Part shown: piece by piece, positions 48,975-58,456 of the stretch
Position numbering within the stretch: the stretch's first letter is position 1
Layout of the letters: every line of letters begins with the position of its first letter
Source of the DNA: Alphaproteobacteria bacterium
GTDB taxonomy: Bacteria > Pseudomonadota > Alphaproteobacteria > Rhodobacterales > Rhodobacteraceae
Direction of reading: 5' to 3'
DNA: 64,000 nucleotides
Assembly: GCA_030425145.1 (NCBI GenBank)
Contig: JAUHVK010000016.1
Span: forward strand, 1-64,000
Notes under the pieces: generated by a model
Seen by the model: the letters and a program-made list of their open reading frames with translations, nothing else
Told to the model about the DNA's origin: nothing
The model's database searches: none
Position numbers and translations under genes: made by a program

Positions 48975-49164
48975 GATCCCTGTTCCAGGGATGCCGGGTC
49001 CGGCGGTCAGATCGCCCGAGGCGACCTCACGAAGCCGCCGGTCGCTGCGTATTGAACGGACGCACTTCTCCCGGAATGATCAGGCCGCGACAGACCGGCC
49101 AGTCCGCCTCAAGGGGGCCATCCACAAAAACAGGCAGGCCAGGGCCTCCCGGTTTTTGCGGCAG

Positions 49165-49204
49165 AGATTTGGCTGAGCCAAATCTGGCCCTCCTTGACCC
49201 TGCC
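49165..49204 (+). other. candidate origin of transfer (oriT)
   Basis: A 21-base palindrome with perfect 10-base arms (AGATTTGGCT, 49165-49174, and AGCCAAATCT, 49176-49185) is followed 11 bases later by ACCCTGCC (49197-49204). This has one mismatch to the ATCCTG-C nick consensus of RP4- and Ti-type relaxases. An inverted repeat a short distance before the nick is the standard layout of such origins. The MobC-like gene and VirD2-type relaxase follow at 49492 and 50072. A second hairpin (CCGAACAC/GTGTTCGG, 49248-49267) lies downstream. The rest of 48928-49491 holds no gene. Confidence 0.6.
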
Positions 49205-49491
49205 TGTCCGCCCTGTCGGTGGGGTTTGCGCCCGCCCGCGGTTCCGTCCGAACACATGCGTGTTCGGTCAGACCCTCGGGCGATGCTGGGGAAGGGGGCC
49301 TTTGAGGCTGGAGGCTGTGCTGGTTGTGAGGGCGGCAGAGCCGCGTCCCTGCGGGCCGCGGCGTGAAGTGGACACCAAGGCTGCCTGAGACTGAATGCAA
49401 CGTAAGTATATAATTGACAGTATGATATATGATCGTAAGGTAGGGGCAGCCTTGGTGGAAGGTGGCAGGAAATAGGGGGTCTTTCTTCCGC

Positions 49492-50085
49492 ATGTCCCGA
49501 ACAAAACGCCTGACAGAGATCGAAAAGATGCAGATCGTCCGTGAGGCCGCGGAGGGTGTGTCGACGTCTGAGCTGGCTGAGCGTTTCGAGGTCACATCGC
49601 GGGCCGTGCGCTACGTCCTGAAAGCCGATGCCGAGCGTCAGATGGATGCTGCGATCCCGGTCTCGGCTGTCAGTGTGAAGGTCACGGCTGCGGAGCTTGC
49701 GGCGCTCGACGAGGTGCTGGCCGAGGCCGGAATCGAGAGCCGTGCCGAGGGGCTGCGGCGGCTGATCCAGGCGGCAGGCGGGGTGTTCGTTCCGGACGCG
49801 CAGATGGCAGCCGAAATGGCGCGATACAGGGCCTCGTTGCACGAGGTCGGCAATGGGGTCGCGCAGATCGCCAAGCAGATGACGCGGGCCAACCGGCAGG
49901 GGCAGGGCGCTGACGGTTCCACGAGTGCCGAGTTTTCGGAACTGCGCCTCGCGCAGATGCGCGGACTGGCGCGGTTCATCTTGGATTCCGCTGACGAGAT
50001 CGATCTGCTCCTGCGCCGCCGTCGCGACGCGATGCAGCTCGAGGCCACGGCCGCGCTGAGGGAGTTTGCGCATGCGGCTGAATGA
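49492..50085 (+). CDS. MobC-like mobilisation accessory protein
   Basis: A 197-residue DNA-binding protein. The N-terminus holds a helix-turn-helix (KMQIVREAAEGVSTSELAER, FEVTSRAVRYVLKADAER); the middle VKVTAAELAALDEVLAEAGI and GLRRLIQAAGGVF with the HEVGNGVAQIAKQMTRANRQ helix is the MobC/relaxosome pattern. It would bind oriT and help the relaxase. The ATG at 49492 is chosen over an upstream GTG because family-like sequence begins there. It overlaps the relaxase gene by 14 bases. Confidence 0.8.
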   Translation: MSRTKRLTEIEKMQIVREAAEGVSTSELAERFEVTSRAVRYVLKADAERQMDAAIPVSAVSVKVTAAELAALDEVLAEAGIESRAEGLRRLIQAAGGVFVPDAQMAAEMARYRASLHEVGNGVAQIAKQMTRANRQGQGADGSTSAEFSELRLAQMRGLARFILDSADEIDLLLRRRRDAMQLEATAALREFAHAAE

Positions 50086-51085
50086 TGCCGTCGACGCTGT
50101 CACCGGCGAGGTCTTTAGGGACGGTTGGAGCCGTATCCGGGGCTCGATGCAGGGGCTGCATGTCGCCAAGCAGAGCCAGCTTGTGCGCGCGGCAGCCGGG
50201 CACCGTCCGGCGGTTTTCAAGGCGATCCGGGGTGGGGGCACGCATACCAAATCGCAGCTGATGAACCAGCTCGATTACCTCACCACCAAGTCCACCCATA
50301 TCGTGGACAGTAGCGGATTTCTGGACGGCAAGGCAAAGCTCGAGGCGAAGGATATTAAGGACCTGACCGAGCGCTTTGCCAAGCGGTGGGATGCGGGCTT
50401 CAAGCCCAAGCTCGGTCAGACCACCCACATGCTCATGTCCTTCCCTATCGGCACGCGGGGCGAGGATGTGCGCGATATTTCCGAAAGCGTGGCGAAGAGG
50501 TTCTTCCAGACCGATGAGGGGCATTTCGATTACATCATCGCGGTCCATGAAGACCGCGATCACCCCCATGCGCATCTCGTGCTGAACCGCCGCTCGCAGG
50601 AAGGCGAGTTCTTCTTTCTGGGGCGCAACCACCGCTTCAACTATGACGATTTCCGCCTCGCCATGGTCGAGGAGGCCGAGAAGTACGGCGTGCGGCTGGA
50701 GGCCACGCGGCGGGTGGATCGCGGCGTCGTGCATTACCCCGCCCGGACCAGCGAGGTCTATGCCGCGAAAGAAGAGGGGCGCGCACCCCGCGAGCGGGAA
50801 CGCGTTGGGGCTGACCTGACGCGGACGCTGGCCGAGATCGCCAACACCAGAACTGTCTACCACTCGCTGGCCGCGGAAGCCTCCCGGGAGGCCCGCGAAG
50901 ACATCGCCGCAGCCCTCTTCCGCGCGGGCGAGGTGCTGGCGCGTGGCGGGCAGGTGGACCGAACAGGAGATGTGTACATGGCCGAGGATCAAAGTTTCGA
51001 GGATCTAAGAAGCCTCTATGCGGAGAAGCTCGCGCGGGTACAGGGCATGATCGCCGACCGGAGGACGCGCAACTTATCCATCTGA
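50072..51085 (+). CDS. VirD2-type relaxase
   Basis: DNA-nicking relaxase, 337 residues. The three-histidine motif HEDRDHPHAH is complete at residues 159-168, and a candidate nicking tyrosine lies in LMNQLDYLTTKS (Tyr69). The segments THMLMSFPIGTRGEDVR, AVEE-like MVEEAEKYGVRLEATRRVDR and VVHYPARTSEVYAA are typical of alphaproteobacterial plasmid relaxases. GGAG lies seven bases before the ATG. It appears complete, so it may still act on the oriT candidate upstream. The 3' end overlaps the remnant coupling-protein gene. Confidence 0.85.
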   Translation: MRLNDAVDAVTGEVFRDGWSRIRGSMQGLHVAKQSQLVRAAAGHRPAVFKAIRGGGTHTKSQLMNQLDYLTTKSTHIVDSSGFLDGKAKLEAKDIKDLTERFAKRWDAGFKPKLGQTTHMLMSFPIGTRGEDVRDISESVAKRFFQTDEGHFDYIIAVHEDRDHPHAHLVLNRRSQEGEFFFLGRNHRFNYDDFRLAMVEEAEKYGVRLEATRRVDRGVVHYPARTSEVYAAKEEGRAPRERERVGADLTRTLAEIANTRTVYHSLAAEASREAREDIAAALFRAGEVLARGGQVDRTGDVYMAEDQSFEDLRSLYAEKLARVQGMIADRRTRNLSI

Positions 51086-52009
51086 TCATCGGCAGCTTCG
51101 CCGCTGCCGGCCTGATGCTGAGCCTCGCCCTCTCGGGATCGGCCCTCACACGCTTTGGCCAGACCCATTGGCAGTCTGCGCGCGAGATGAAGGCGAATGG
51201 TTTTTTCGGCGCGCCCGGCACCGGCTTCATCCTCGGCAAGCTCGGTTCCCCGAAGTCCCGCGCCAAGTACATCTGCTCGAAGGTCTTTCCGCATGCGCTG
51301 ATCGTGGCGCCCGCCGCGCGCTGCAGGGCAACGCGGGCGTGAAGCTCTACTTGACGCCGTTCGATGAAAAAACCGTCGAGGAGCTGAGCAAGGCGGTCGG
51401 CAAGACCACGAAGACCGTGGTGACGCGGTCTCAATCCATCGGCAAGAACCCCTTCGAGGGCCGCAGCCAATCCACACGGACCGAAGAAAGTTCCTTGCTC
51501 CCAGAAGATGAGGCGCGTCGCCTGCCGCTCGACGAAATCGTCATGGTGATCGATGCCCAGATGCCGGTCCGTGCGAAGCGGATCCAGTACTTTGACGACC
51601 GGCTGTTCAAGGCGATCCACGACGCACAGTCAGGGGAGTTTCCGTTTCCGGAGCCGGGGGGAGGGGGGCGCTAGGCACGCTTCCGTTGAGTATGCGCGCG
51701 ATGCCGATGACACCGGCTGCGAATGGGTCGGGTGGGCATGAGGCCGAAGTGGACGCTGCACACCAGGTCGCTGCTGGTCAACCGTCAGGGCAATCTGACG
51801 TTGTTCCAAAGAAAACCGCGCCTGTCGTTCAAGCGGTTATCGCCGAGGAGCAGCGTCAGATGGAGATGGATTTTGAGGGCCCGGTCGCGGATGCCGAGAC
51901 AGTGGGCGTGGAAGACGAGGCGCGGATGCGTTCTGCCGTCGATGGCTTGGACGACATGGAAGCGATGCTGCAGGAGGGGGATGGAGGTGAAAAGCTGGTT
52001 GCTCGATAA
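51061..52009 (+). pseudogene. VirD4/TraG-type coupling protein, internally deleted
   Basis: Only the ends of a type IV coupling protein remain. The N-terminal part, in one frame, reads QLIHLIIGSFAAAGLMLSLA, TRFGQTHWQSAREMKANGFF, KLGSPKSRAKYICSKVFPHA and stops at LIVAP, exactly where the Walker A loop should follow. After about 51325 a C-terminal part in another frame reads GNAGVKLYLTPFDEKTVEEL, SLLPEDEARRLPLDEIVMVI and MPVRAKRIQYFDDRLFKAIH, to a stop at 51674. A probable tail (APVVQAVIAEEQRQMEMDFE) continues in a third frame to 52009. The whole central ATPase region, several hundred residues in intact homologues, is missing. Confidence 0.85.
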
Positions 52010-52355
52010 AGTGGCGGGCATGATTTTCTGCCAGGGCGGGCGGGAAGCTGACTTTCGCTGCGATCATGATATGGTCGGGCGGTTTCGGCGGAAGCTGACA
52101 TTCAGAAGATGTACAAACCGGTTTTTGGGCTGTGCCGCCGCAAGGTGGGATGGCGCCAAATGTAACCACTGCTGCGCGCAACCCGGAAAGCACGAATGCA
52201 CATGAATCGCACCAAATTTCAAAGGCCCAATAGAAACACGCCATCGAGACAAAGTCCGCCCCCCGCAGTGGATTTTGTCATCGCTGCAGGGGCGCTGTCT
52301 CCTTTGCCGATTGATTTAGGTCGCGCGACTTGTCATCGCCCTTGTGCGCGATCGA
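52010..52355. other. 346-base non-coding junction before the third catabolic block
   Basis: No gene, strong hairpin or clear repeat was recognised. It separates the remains of the mobilisation genes from the amino-acid-type catabolic block. Confidence 0.45.
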
Positions 52356-53336
52356 TTATGGTTCCTCTGTTTGTCCATAGGTGCGTTCTTCAAGGCTGAT
52401 TTTCGAAAGTTCGGTCATGCACGTGGTCAGAAAGGCCGCCTCTGCGTTTGATTGGCGACGCGCGGGATTGATCACAAGATAGATGGAGACCATCGGCAAA
52501 TCGTCATAGGGCGGTAATTGCCGTACGTACCCGGCAACTTCATCGCGTTGCGCGACGTGCAGGGGTAAGGCACCGATGCCGATGTTGGCCATGATCAAGC
52601 GGCGGATTTCCGTGAGGTTCGAGGAGACGCCGCGCCAGCTGTTGGCGAGGCCAGCGCGGGCACGCAGCCGCGCTATGGCCTCAAGCGGCCCGCCCTCTGC
52701 CTCCGTTTGGAAGGCTACGAACGGCTCGCCCTCTATGTCACCTGGGTGGATTTCCGCCGCATGAAACAAGGGGTGGCGGGCCCCGCAGAACAGCCCGAAA
52801 TACTCCCGGTAGAGCACGGTGGTCGTCAGGCTCTCTGGTTGCTTGGACAGCAGGCAGATGCCGAGACTGGCTCGGTTCTGGGAAACTGTTGTCACCACAT
52901 CGTCGCTCTCTTCAACGGTGAAGGAATAGGTGACGTGCGGATGCGCCTGCGAAAACCGGCTTAGTATGTCATCGAAATGCACGGACATGACCGAGCTGGT
53001 CGTGGCGATTGATAAATGCCCTCGCAAGTCTGCGTTGTCTGCATCCATCAGGGAGGGCAACTGCGCAATCGTGCCGAAAATCCGGGCACATTCGCGATAA
53101 AGCGCCTGTCCGGCGCGGGTGACTGCAAATTCGTTGGGTTTGCGAATGATCAGTTGCTGACCGGTCGAGTCTTCCAGCCGCTTCAGGGCCGCCGAGACGG
53201 TGGGTTGTTTGAGGCCGAGCTGGTCGGCGGCTTTGGAAATCCCGCGCTGCTCGACGATAACCATAAAAGTACGAAGCAGATTCCAGTCCAGATTCCAGGG
53301 AAAGCGTTGTTGTTTGGGTAGGAGCATAATTTTCAT
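52356..53336 (-). CDS. LysR-family regulator
   Basis: A 326-residue LysR-type regulator. The N-terminal helix-turn-helix is LLRTFMVIVEQRGISKAADQ and LGLKQPTVSAALKRLEDSTG; the effector domain contains LSIATTSSVMSVHFDDIL, ESDDVVTTVSQNRASLGICL and NIGIGALPLHVAQRDEV. The first ATG (53336) and one three codons later are both possible. It is divergent from the amino-acid-type importer operon and very likely controls it. Confidence 0.88.
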   Translation of the reverse strand: MKIMLLPKQQRFPWNLDWNLLRTFMVIVEQRGISKAADQLGLKQPTVSAALKRLEDSTGQQLIIRKPNEFAVTRAGQALYRECARIFGTIAQLPSLMDADNADLRGHLSIATTSSVMSVHFDDILSRFSQAHPHVTYSFTVEESDDVVTTVSQNRASLGICLLSKQPESLTTTVLYREYFGLFCGARHPLFHAAEIHPGDIEGEPFVAFQTEAEGGPLEAIARLRARAGLANSWRGVSSNLTEIRRLIMANIGIGALPLHVAQRDEVAGYVRQLPPYDDLPMVSIYLVINPARRQSNAEAAFLTTCMTELSKISLEERTYGQTEEP

Positions 53337-53362
53337 CTATATTCGCGGTAGATTATATTTAT

Positions 53363-53390
53363 TTGCGCAATGCTGCGCTTGCATGCAAGC
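53363..53390. promoter_or_regulatory. two palindromes in the LysR/importer divergent region
   Basis: TTGCGCAA (53363-53370) and the perfect 14-base palindrome GCTTGCATGCAAGC (53377-53390) lie side by side between the divergent genes. They are likely regulator binding sites; an AT-rich stretch on their left (53350-53362) may contain a -10 region. Confidence 0.45.
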
Positions 53391-53463
53391 CTTTTGATCA
53401 GCGACTCCCTTTCGCCAACACAACCGGGCAAGTCCCGCAACAATGACCAACAGGAGAAAACAC

Positions 53464-54240
53464 ATGACACTTCGCCGTACGATATTGAGATCCGCCGTGG
53501 CCGCCGCCGGCCTTTCGGTGTTTGGGCTGACCATGGCCGCTGCCGAGGAACTCGATACGCTCAAGGAAAAAGGCGTGATCCGGATCGCTATGTCAGGAGC
53601 CTACCCTCCGTTCAATTTCGTCAACGACCAGAACCAGGTGGTGGGTTTTGATCCGGCCATCGGCACCGAGATTGCCAAGCGAATGGGCATGGAAGCTGAG
53701 ATCGTCACCACCGCATGGGACGGTATCATCGGAGGACTGCTGGCCAACAAGTATGACGCCATCGTGGGGTCGATGACCATCACGGCAGAACGTGATGAAG
53801 TGGTCGACTTCGTCGGTCCCTACTATTCGGACAAGCGGGCGATCTTTACCAAGCCCGGGTCGGGCATCGCCTCTCTGGAAGATCTCGAAGGCAAGAAGGT
53901 TGGTCTTACATTGGGTGAGACGCACGAGGATTGGGCCCGTGAAAGAGGCTACAATATCAACACCTATAAAGGCTTGCCGGAGCTTCTGCTGGAGTTGGAA
54001 AATGGCCGGGTGGACGCCATCGTGAACGATTCCATCGCTGCGATCCTTGCCATGGGTGAGAAGGGTCAGGAGTTTGAGATGTTCGGCGATCCGACGACCG
54101 AGCCCTTTGGCGCGGGCATTGCCATTCGCGAAGGCAACCCGGAACTGGCCGCAGCCATGCAGGCGGCGCTGGATTCCATGATGGAAGACGGCACTTATCT
54201 CGCCATCGCCGAGGAATGGATCGGCGCGGACATCCGCTGA
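53464..54240 (+). CDS. amino-acid ABC transporter substrate-binding protein
   Basis: Periplasmic binding protein of the polar-amino-acid family (SBP_bac_3), 258 residues. A signal peptide covers about residues 1-27 (ending TMAAAEE). The mature protein has VIRIAMSGAYPPFNFVNDQN, VVGFDPAIGTEIAKRMGMEA, DAIVGSMTITAERDEVVDFV and GLTLGETHEDWA. The ATG at 53464 follows AGGAG. It heads the catabolic operon, so its ligand should be the pathway substrate. Confidence 0.92.
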   Translation: MTLRRTILRSAVAAAGLSVFGLTMAAAEELDTLKEKGVIRIAMSGAYPPFNFVNDQNQVVGFDPAIGTEIAKRMGMEAEIVTTAWDGIIGGLLANKYDAIVGSMTITAERDEVVDFVGPYYSDKRAIFTKPGSGIASLEDLEGKKVGLTLGETHEDWARERGYNINTYKGLPELLLELENGRVDAIVNDSIAAILAMGEKGQEFEMFGDPTTEPFGAGIAIREGNPELAAAMQAALDSMMEDGTYLAIAEEWIGADIR

Positions 54241-54312
54241 TCCATCATCCCCGCGTCTGCCATGGCGCGGGGACCCTCTGCTCTGCCGCCATCTGCCTGA
54301 AGGGATCGCCAT

Positions 54313-54960
54313 ATGGACATAGAATTGATGCTCAAGGTCTATCCATTCTTTCTGGATGCGGCTTGGGTCACCATTCTACTATCAGTTCTGACGGCAATTC
54401 TCGGGCTGATCTGCGGGACATTGGGGGCAGCAGCGCGCCTTTCGCGCTTTGCCCTGCTGCGGTTCCTAGGGGTAGCCTATGTTAGCCTGTTTCGCGGCAC
54501 GCCTGCGCTGATCCAGCTTTTCATTCTCTACTTCGGCGGACCGCAAATCGGCATCCAACTGGACGCCTTTGAGGCTGGGGTCATCGGACTTGGCATCAAT
54601 GCCGGTGCCTACATGACCGAAACCATCCGCGGTGCGATTATTGCCATCGACAAGGGGCAGCGCGAAGCGGCACGGACGCTGGGCCTCAGCAGTTGGCAAT
54701 CGACCTATAAGGTGATCCTGCCGCAGGCGGCGCGCTTGATGGTGCGCCCCTTGGGGGTAAACCTGAACATGTTGATCAAGGCGACGGCGTTGGTGGCGGC
54801 GATCTCGGTGATCGAACTGACCTACACCGCACAGCGCTATATCGGCTCGACCTACAAACCGTTCGAAATGTTCCTGCTCGCCGGGGTTCTATACATGATC
54901 ATCATCTATGCGACGGGGCGGGGCGTAGCCTGGCTGGATCGCAAGGTGCGGATCACCTGA
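54313..54960 (+). CDS. amino-acid ABC transporter permease (first)
   Basis: HisM-type permease, 215 residues with about five membrane segments. Family blocks are FRGTPALIQLFILYFG, GAYMTETIRGAIIAIDKGQR and EAARTLGLSSWQSTYKVILP. It pairs with the next permease. AAGGGATCG precedes the ATG. Confidence 0.92.
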   Translation: MDIELMLKVYPFFLDAAWVTILLSVLTAILGLICGTLGAAARLSRFALLRFLGVAYVSLFRGTPALIQLFILYFGGPQIGIQLDAFEAGVIGLGINAGAYMTETIRGAIIAIDKGQREAARTLGLSSWQSTYKVILPQAARLMVRPLGVNLNMLIKATALVAAISVIELTYTAQRYIGSTYKPFEMFLLAGVLYMIIIYATGRGVAWLDRKVRIT

Positions 54961-54978
54961 GCGCGAAAGGATTTCCAC

Positions 54979-55635
54979 ATGGGTCTCGATTTCTCCATTG
55001 TCCCCAAATACATGGACATCATTTTGCTGGGCGTCGGCTGGACCGTCGGCATCACCTTCGCCGCTGCTTTGCTGAGCTTTGTCGGGGGCGTCCTGTTCGC
55101 GGTCACTGCGCTCTATGCGCCGTGGATCGTGCGTCAGCCGTTCCGACTTATCGAATGGGTGTTCATGGGCACGCCGCTGCTTTTGCAACTATTCCTGATC
55201 TACTTCGGCCTCGTACAGATTGGTATTGACCTACCAGCCTTTGTTGCCGGGATCATCGGGCTCGGGCTGCACTTTGCGGTTTACAATTCCGAATTGATCC
55301 AGACTGCGATCCTCGCTGTCGACAAAGGCCAGATGGAAGCCGCGCGTACGTTGGGTCTCAGCCGGGGGCAGGCGCTCCGCAAGGTGGTGGTGCCGCAGGC
55401 AGTGCGGGCCGTGATCCCGCCTATCGGCAACAACATGATCGCGCTTCTGAAGGACAGCGCACTTGTCTCAGTGATCGGCGTGAGCGAGCTGACACTCTCG
55501 GCACAACGCGTCATCGGCAAGACCTATCGCCCGTTTGAGTTCTACATCGTCGCGGCAGCATTCTACTACGTCATAAACCTTTGCATGGAATGGGTGCAGC
55601 GCAAGATCGAACGCCGCATCTCCATTTCGCGCTGA
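54979..55635 (+). CDS. amino-acid ABC transporter permease (second)
   Basis: HisM-type permease, 218 residues. FMGTPLLLQLFLIYFG, HFAVYNSELIQTAILAVDKG and EAARTLGLSRGQALRKVVVP match the family. It is 18 bases after the first permease, with AAAGGA before the ATG. Two permeases imply a heterodimeric channel. Confidence 0.92.
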   Translation: MGLDFSIVPKYMDIILLGVGWTVGITFAAALLSFVGGVLFAVTALYAPWIVRQPFRLIEWVFMGTPLLLQLFLIYFGLVQIGIDLPAFVAGIIGLGLHFAVYNSELIQTAILAVDKGQMEAARTLGLSRGQALRKVVVPQAVRAVIPPIGNNMIALLKDSALVSVIGVSELTLSAQRVIGKTYRPFEFYIVAAAFYYVINLCMEWVQRKIERRISISR

Positions 55636-55650
55636 CCTCGGGAGGCCTCT

Positions 55651-56421
55651 ATGAGCGACCCCAAACAATTCGTCGAAATTCGCCATGCACAGAAATCGTT
55701 CGGCGATCTCGAAGTGCTCAAGGACATCAGCCTGACCGTTGAGCGCGGCCAGATCGTTGGCATCATCGGCTCTTCCGGCTCCGGCAAATCCACGCTGCTC
55801 AGGGCGATCAACGATCTTGATCCGTTGACCGGCGGGGAAGTCTGGCTCGATGGCACTCAGGTGAACAAGAAACTGCCGCACCGTCAGTATGAGGCGCATA
55901 TCAACGCCATGCGCCAGCAGGTTGGTATGGTGTTCCAGCACTTCAACCTTTTCCCGCATATGACCGCGCGGGAGAATGTCATAATGGCACCGATGCTCTT
56001 GAAGGGCATCTCCAGGGAAGAGGCGGACCGGTTGGCCGAAGAGCAACTCGACAAGGTCGGGATGCTGGAGCGGATCGACTATTACCCAACGCAGTTGTCT
56101 GGGGGACAGAAGCAACGTGTTGCCATTGCCCGCGCTCTGGCGATGAAACCCAAGCTGATGCTTTTTGACGAGGCGACCTCGGCGCTCGACCCGGAGTTGG
56201 TCGAAGAGGTCAATCTGGTCATGAAGAAACTCGCGGAAGAAGACATGACAATGATCATCGTCACGCACGAAATGGATTTCGCGGCCTCGGTCTGTGACCG
56301 GGTGCTGTTCATGGATCAAGGTGTGGTCGTCGAAGAAGGCCCGCCCAGTGTCCTGTTCAAGACCCCCACACAGGACCGCACCCGCGCGTTCCTGCGCAAA
56401 CATCTGGAAGGTGCAGCGTGA
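55651..56421 (+). CDS. amino-acid ABC transporter ATP-binding protein
   Basis: ATPase of the importer, 256 residues. Walker A is GSSGSGKST, the signature [15 protein letters not shown] and Walker [14 protein letters not shown], followed by the switch histidine in [10 protein letters not shown]. The DEATSALDP spelling is typical of polar-amino-acid importers, with Ala in place of the more common Pro. Its stop overlaps the aminotransferase start by four bases, which ties transport to catabolism. Confidence 0.94.
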   Translation: MSDPKQFVEIRHAQKSFGDLEVLKDISLTVERGQIVGIIGSSGSGKSTLLRAINDLDPLTGGEVWLDGTQVNKKLPHRQYEAHINAMRQQVGMVFQHFNLFPHMTARENVIMAPMLLKGISREEADRLAEEQLDKVGMLERIDYYPTQLSGGQKQRVAIARALAMKPKLMLFDEATSALDPELVEEVNLVMKKLAEEDMTMIIVTHEMDFAASVCDRVLFMDQGVVVEEGPPSVLFKTPTQDRTRAFLRKHLEGAA

Positions 56422-57767
56422 GCGACGACTCGTTCCTCTTTTATCAATCCCGCAACCCGCGTCCGTTTCTGGACTACGGCGAGGGCATCTATCTCTTCGA
56501 CGAGAGCGGCAAGCGCTATATCGATGGATCAAGCGGCGCGATGGTGTCGAACATCGGTCATTCCAACCCGCGCGTCCTGGCCAAAATGAAGGCGCAGATG
56601 GACAAGGCGACCTTTGGCTATCGCCTGCATTTCCGCACCCATCCGTCCGAGGATCTGGCGGCCAAGACCGTGGCCATGACACCCGAAGGACTGGACCGTG
56701 TGTTCTTTGTATCCGGCGGGTCCGAGGCGGTGGAAAGCGCGGTTAAACTGGCGCGGCAGTATGCGCTGACTCAAGGACAGGGTAGCCGCTACAAGGTGAT
56801 TTCCCGTTTCCCGTCTTACCATGGCTGCACTTTCGGGGCGCTGGACCTGACGGGCTATGACCCGCTCCGTGCGCCTTTCGCGCCGCTGATGGAAGGCATG
56901 CCAAAGATCGCCGCGCCCGCCACGTACCTCGACCGTGACAATCTCACCGAAGAGGCGCGGGGGCTGAAATATGCGGAATTGCTCCGCGACAAAATCATAG
57001 AGGAAGGACCGGACACGGTTCTGGCCTTCATCATGGAGCCGGTCGGTGGGGCCTCGACCGGGGCGCTGGTCGCGCCCGACAGCTATTATGCTCGCATTCG
57101 CGAAATTTGCGACGAGTATGGCGTGCTGCTTATCTACGACGAGGTGATGACTGGTGCGGGACGCACCGGCAAATTTCTCGCCGCCGAGCATTGGGGCATC
57201 ACACCGGACCTTGTCGCAATGTCCAAGGGTTTTGGCGCGGGCTACGCCCCGCTTGGCGCTATCATCGCAGGCAAGAGGCTCGTGGAGCCGGTCCTTGATG
57301 CGGGCGGCTTCCTGCATGGCTTCACTTATGCGGGCAATCCGCTCGCCTGTTCCGCCGGGCTCGCCGTGCTCGAAGAGATGGAGGATCAGGGGCTGATTGA
57401 GAACGCCGCCCGCATGGGCGATGTGCTCATGGAGCAGTTGCAGGGCCTAATGGACCGCTATCCGTTCATCGGGGATGTGCGGGGCAAGGGGCTGCTGACC
57501 GCCTTTGAATTCGTCGCGGATCGAACCACTATGGAGCCGCTCGACCCAAAACTGAACGCCTATGATCGCCTTGTCGAACTGGCTTATACGCGCGGTCTCA
57601 TCCTCTATTCGCGGCGCACCCGGGGCGGCACTGCAGGCGACCACTTCCTCGTCGCGCCGCCGCTGATCATCACCAAAGAGCAGATCGGTGAGATGATTGA
57701 CATCTTGCGGAGTGCGCTTGATGTCTTCGCCGAAGACTTGGGTCTGCCGGTCGAGGTTGCCGCATGA
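56418..57767 (+). CDS. class III (omega) aminotransferase
   Basis: PLP-dependent aminotransferase of fold type I, class III, 449 residues. Visible are [36 protein letters not shown], the PLP-binding Asp in [15 protein letters not shown] and the Lys in [17 protein letters not shown]. Such enzymes act on terminal or beta amino groups. In this operon it would convert an imported amino acid to a semialdehyde or a 3-oxoacid; the following CoA-transferase favours the 3-oxoacid. It overlaps both neighbours by four bases. Confidence 0.9.
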   Translation: MSDDSFLFYQSRNPRPFLDYGEGIYLFDESGKRYIDGSSGAMVSNIGHSNPRVLAKMKAQMDKATFGYRLHFRTHPSEDLAAKTVAMTPEGLDRVFFVSGGSEAVESAVKLARQYALTQGQGSRYKVISRFPSYHGCTFGALDLTGYDPLRAPFAPLMEGMPKIAAPATYLDRDNLTEEARGLKYAELLRDKIIEEGPDTVLAFIMEPVGGASTGALVAPDSYYARIREICDEYGVLLIYDEVMTGAGRTGKFLAAEHWGITPDLVAMSKGFGAGYAPLGAIIAGKRLVEPVLDAGGFLHGFTYAGNPLACSAGLAVLEEMEDQGLIENAARMGDVLMEQLQGLMDRYPFIGDVRGKGLLTAFEFVADRTTMEPLDPKLNAYDRLVELAYTRGLILYSRRTRGGTAGDHFLVAPPLIITKEQIGEMIDILRSALDVFAEDLGLPVEVAA

Positions 57768-58456
57768 GACTACCGAACAAGACCTGCGCGATGGGAGCCA
57801 CCATTGCCCGGATCAACGATGGCGACACCGTGATGGTCGGCGGATTTGGCGTTCCGGGCACGCCGATGACGTTGATTCATGCGCTTGTCGCCCATGGCGC
57901 AAAGAACCTGACCATCATCAAGAATGATGCTAACGAGCCGGGCATGGGCATCGACCATCTGTTGCGTGCGGGTTTGGTCAAGCGTCTGATCACCACGCAT
58001 CTGGGCCTGAATGCCCATGCGATTGGCCTGATGAACGCGGGCAAGATTGAGGTGGAGTTCAACGCGCAGGGCATTCTGGCCGAGCGCATCCGCGCAGGCG
58101 GTGCTGGCATCGGCGCGATCTTGAGCGATGTCGGTATCGACACCGAACTGGCCCAAGGCAAGCAGATCGTCGAGGTAGAGGGCAAGCCACATCTGGTAGA
58201 GACCGCACTGCGCGCCGATGTGGCACTGATCCATGCCGACCGTGCCGATCCTTTTGGCAACCTTGGGTATGTCGCCACGGCGCGAAACTTTAATCCAGTC
58301 ATGGCCATGGCCGCCAAATGCGTGATCGTCGAGGCCGAAGCGGTCGTTCCCTTGGGCGCACTGCCTGCCGACGCGGTTCAGACGCCCGGCGTGTTTGTCG
58401 ACCATGTGGTCGCGCTGGAAACGCTCACCGAGGAGTATGCCGTTGTCGAGCGCTAG
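57764..58456 (+). CDS. 3-oxoacid CoA-transferase, subunit A
   Basis: Alpha subunit of a family I CoA-transferase, 230 residues. GDTVMVGGFGVPGTPMTLIH is the glycine-rich start; GLVKRLITTHLGLNAHAIGL and ERIRAGGAGIGAILSDVGID are conserved blocks. Such enzymes move CoA from succinyl-CoA or acetyl-CoA to acetoacetate, 3-oxoadipate or a similar acid. Overlap with the aminotransferase gene by four bases and with subunit B shows one translational unit. Confidence 0.9.
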   Translation: MRLPNKTCAMGATIARINDGDTVMVGGFGVPGTPMTLIHALVAHGAKNLTIIKNDANEPGMGIDHLLRAGLVKRLITTHLGLNAHAIGLMNAGKIEVEFNAQGILAERIRAGGAGIGAILSDVGIDTELAQGKQIVEVEGKPHLVETALRADVALIHADRADPFGNLGYVATARNFNPVMAMAAKCVIVEAEAVVPLGALPADAVQTPGVFVDHVVALETLTEEYAVVER

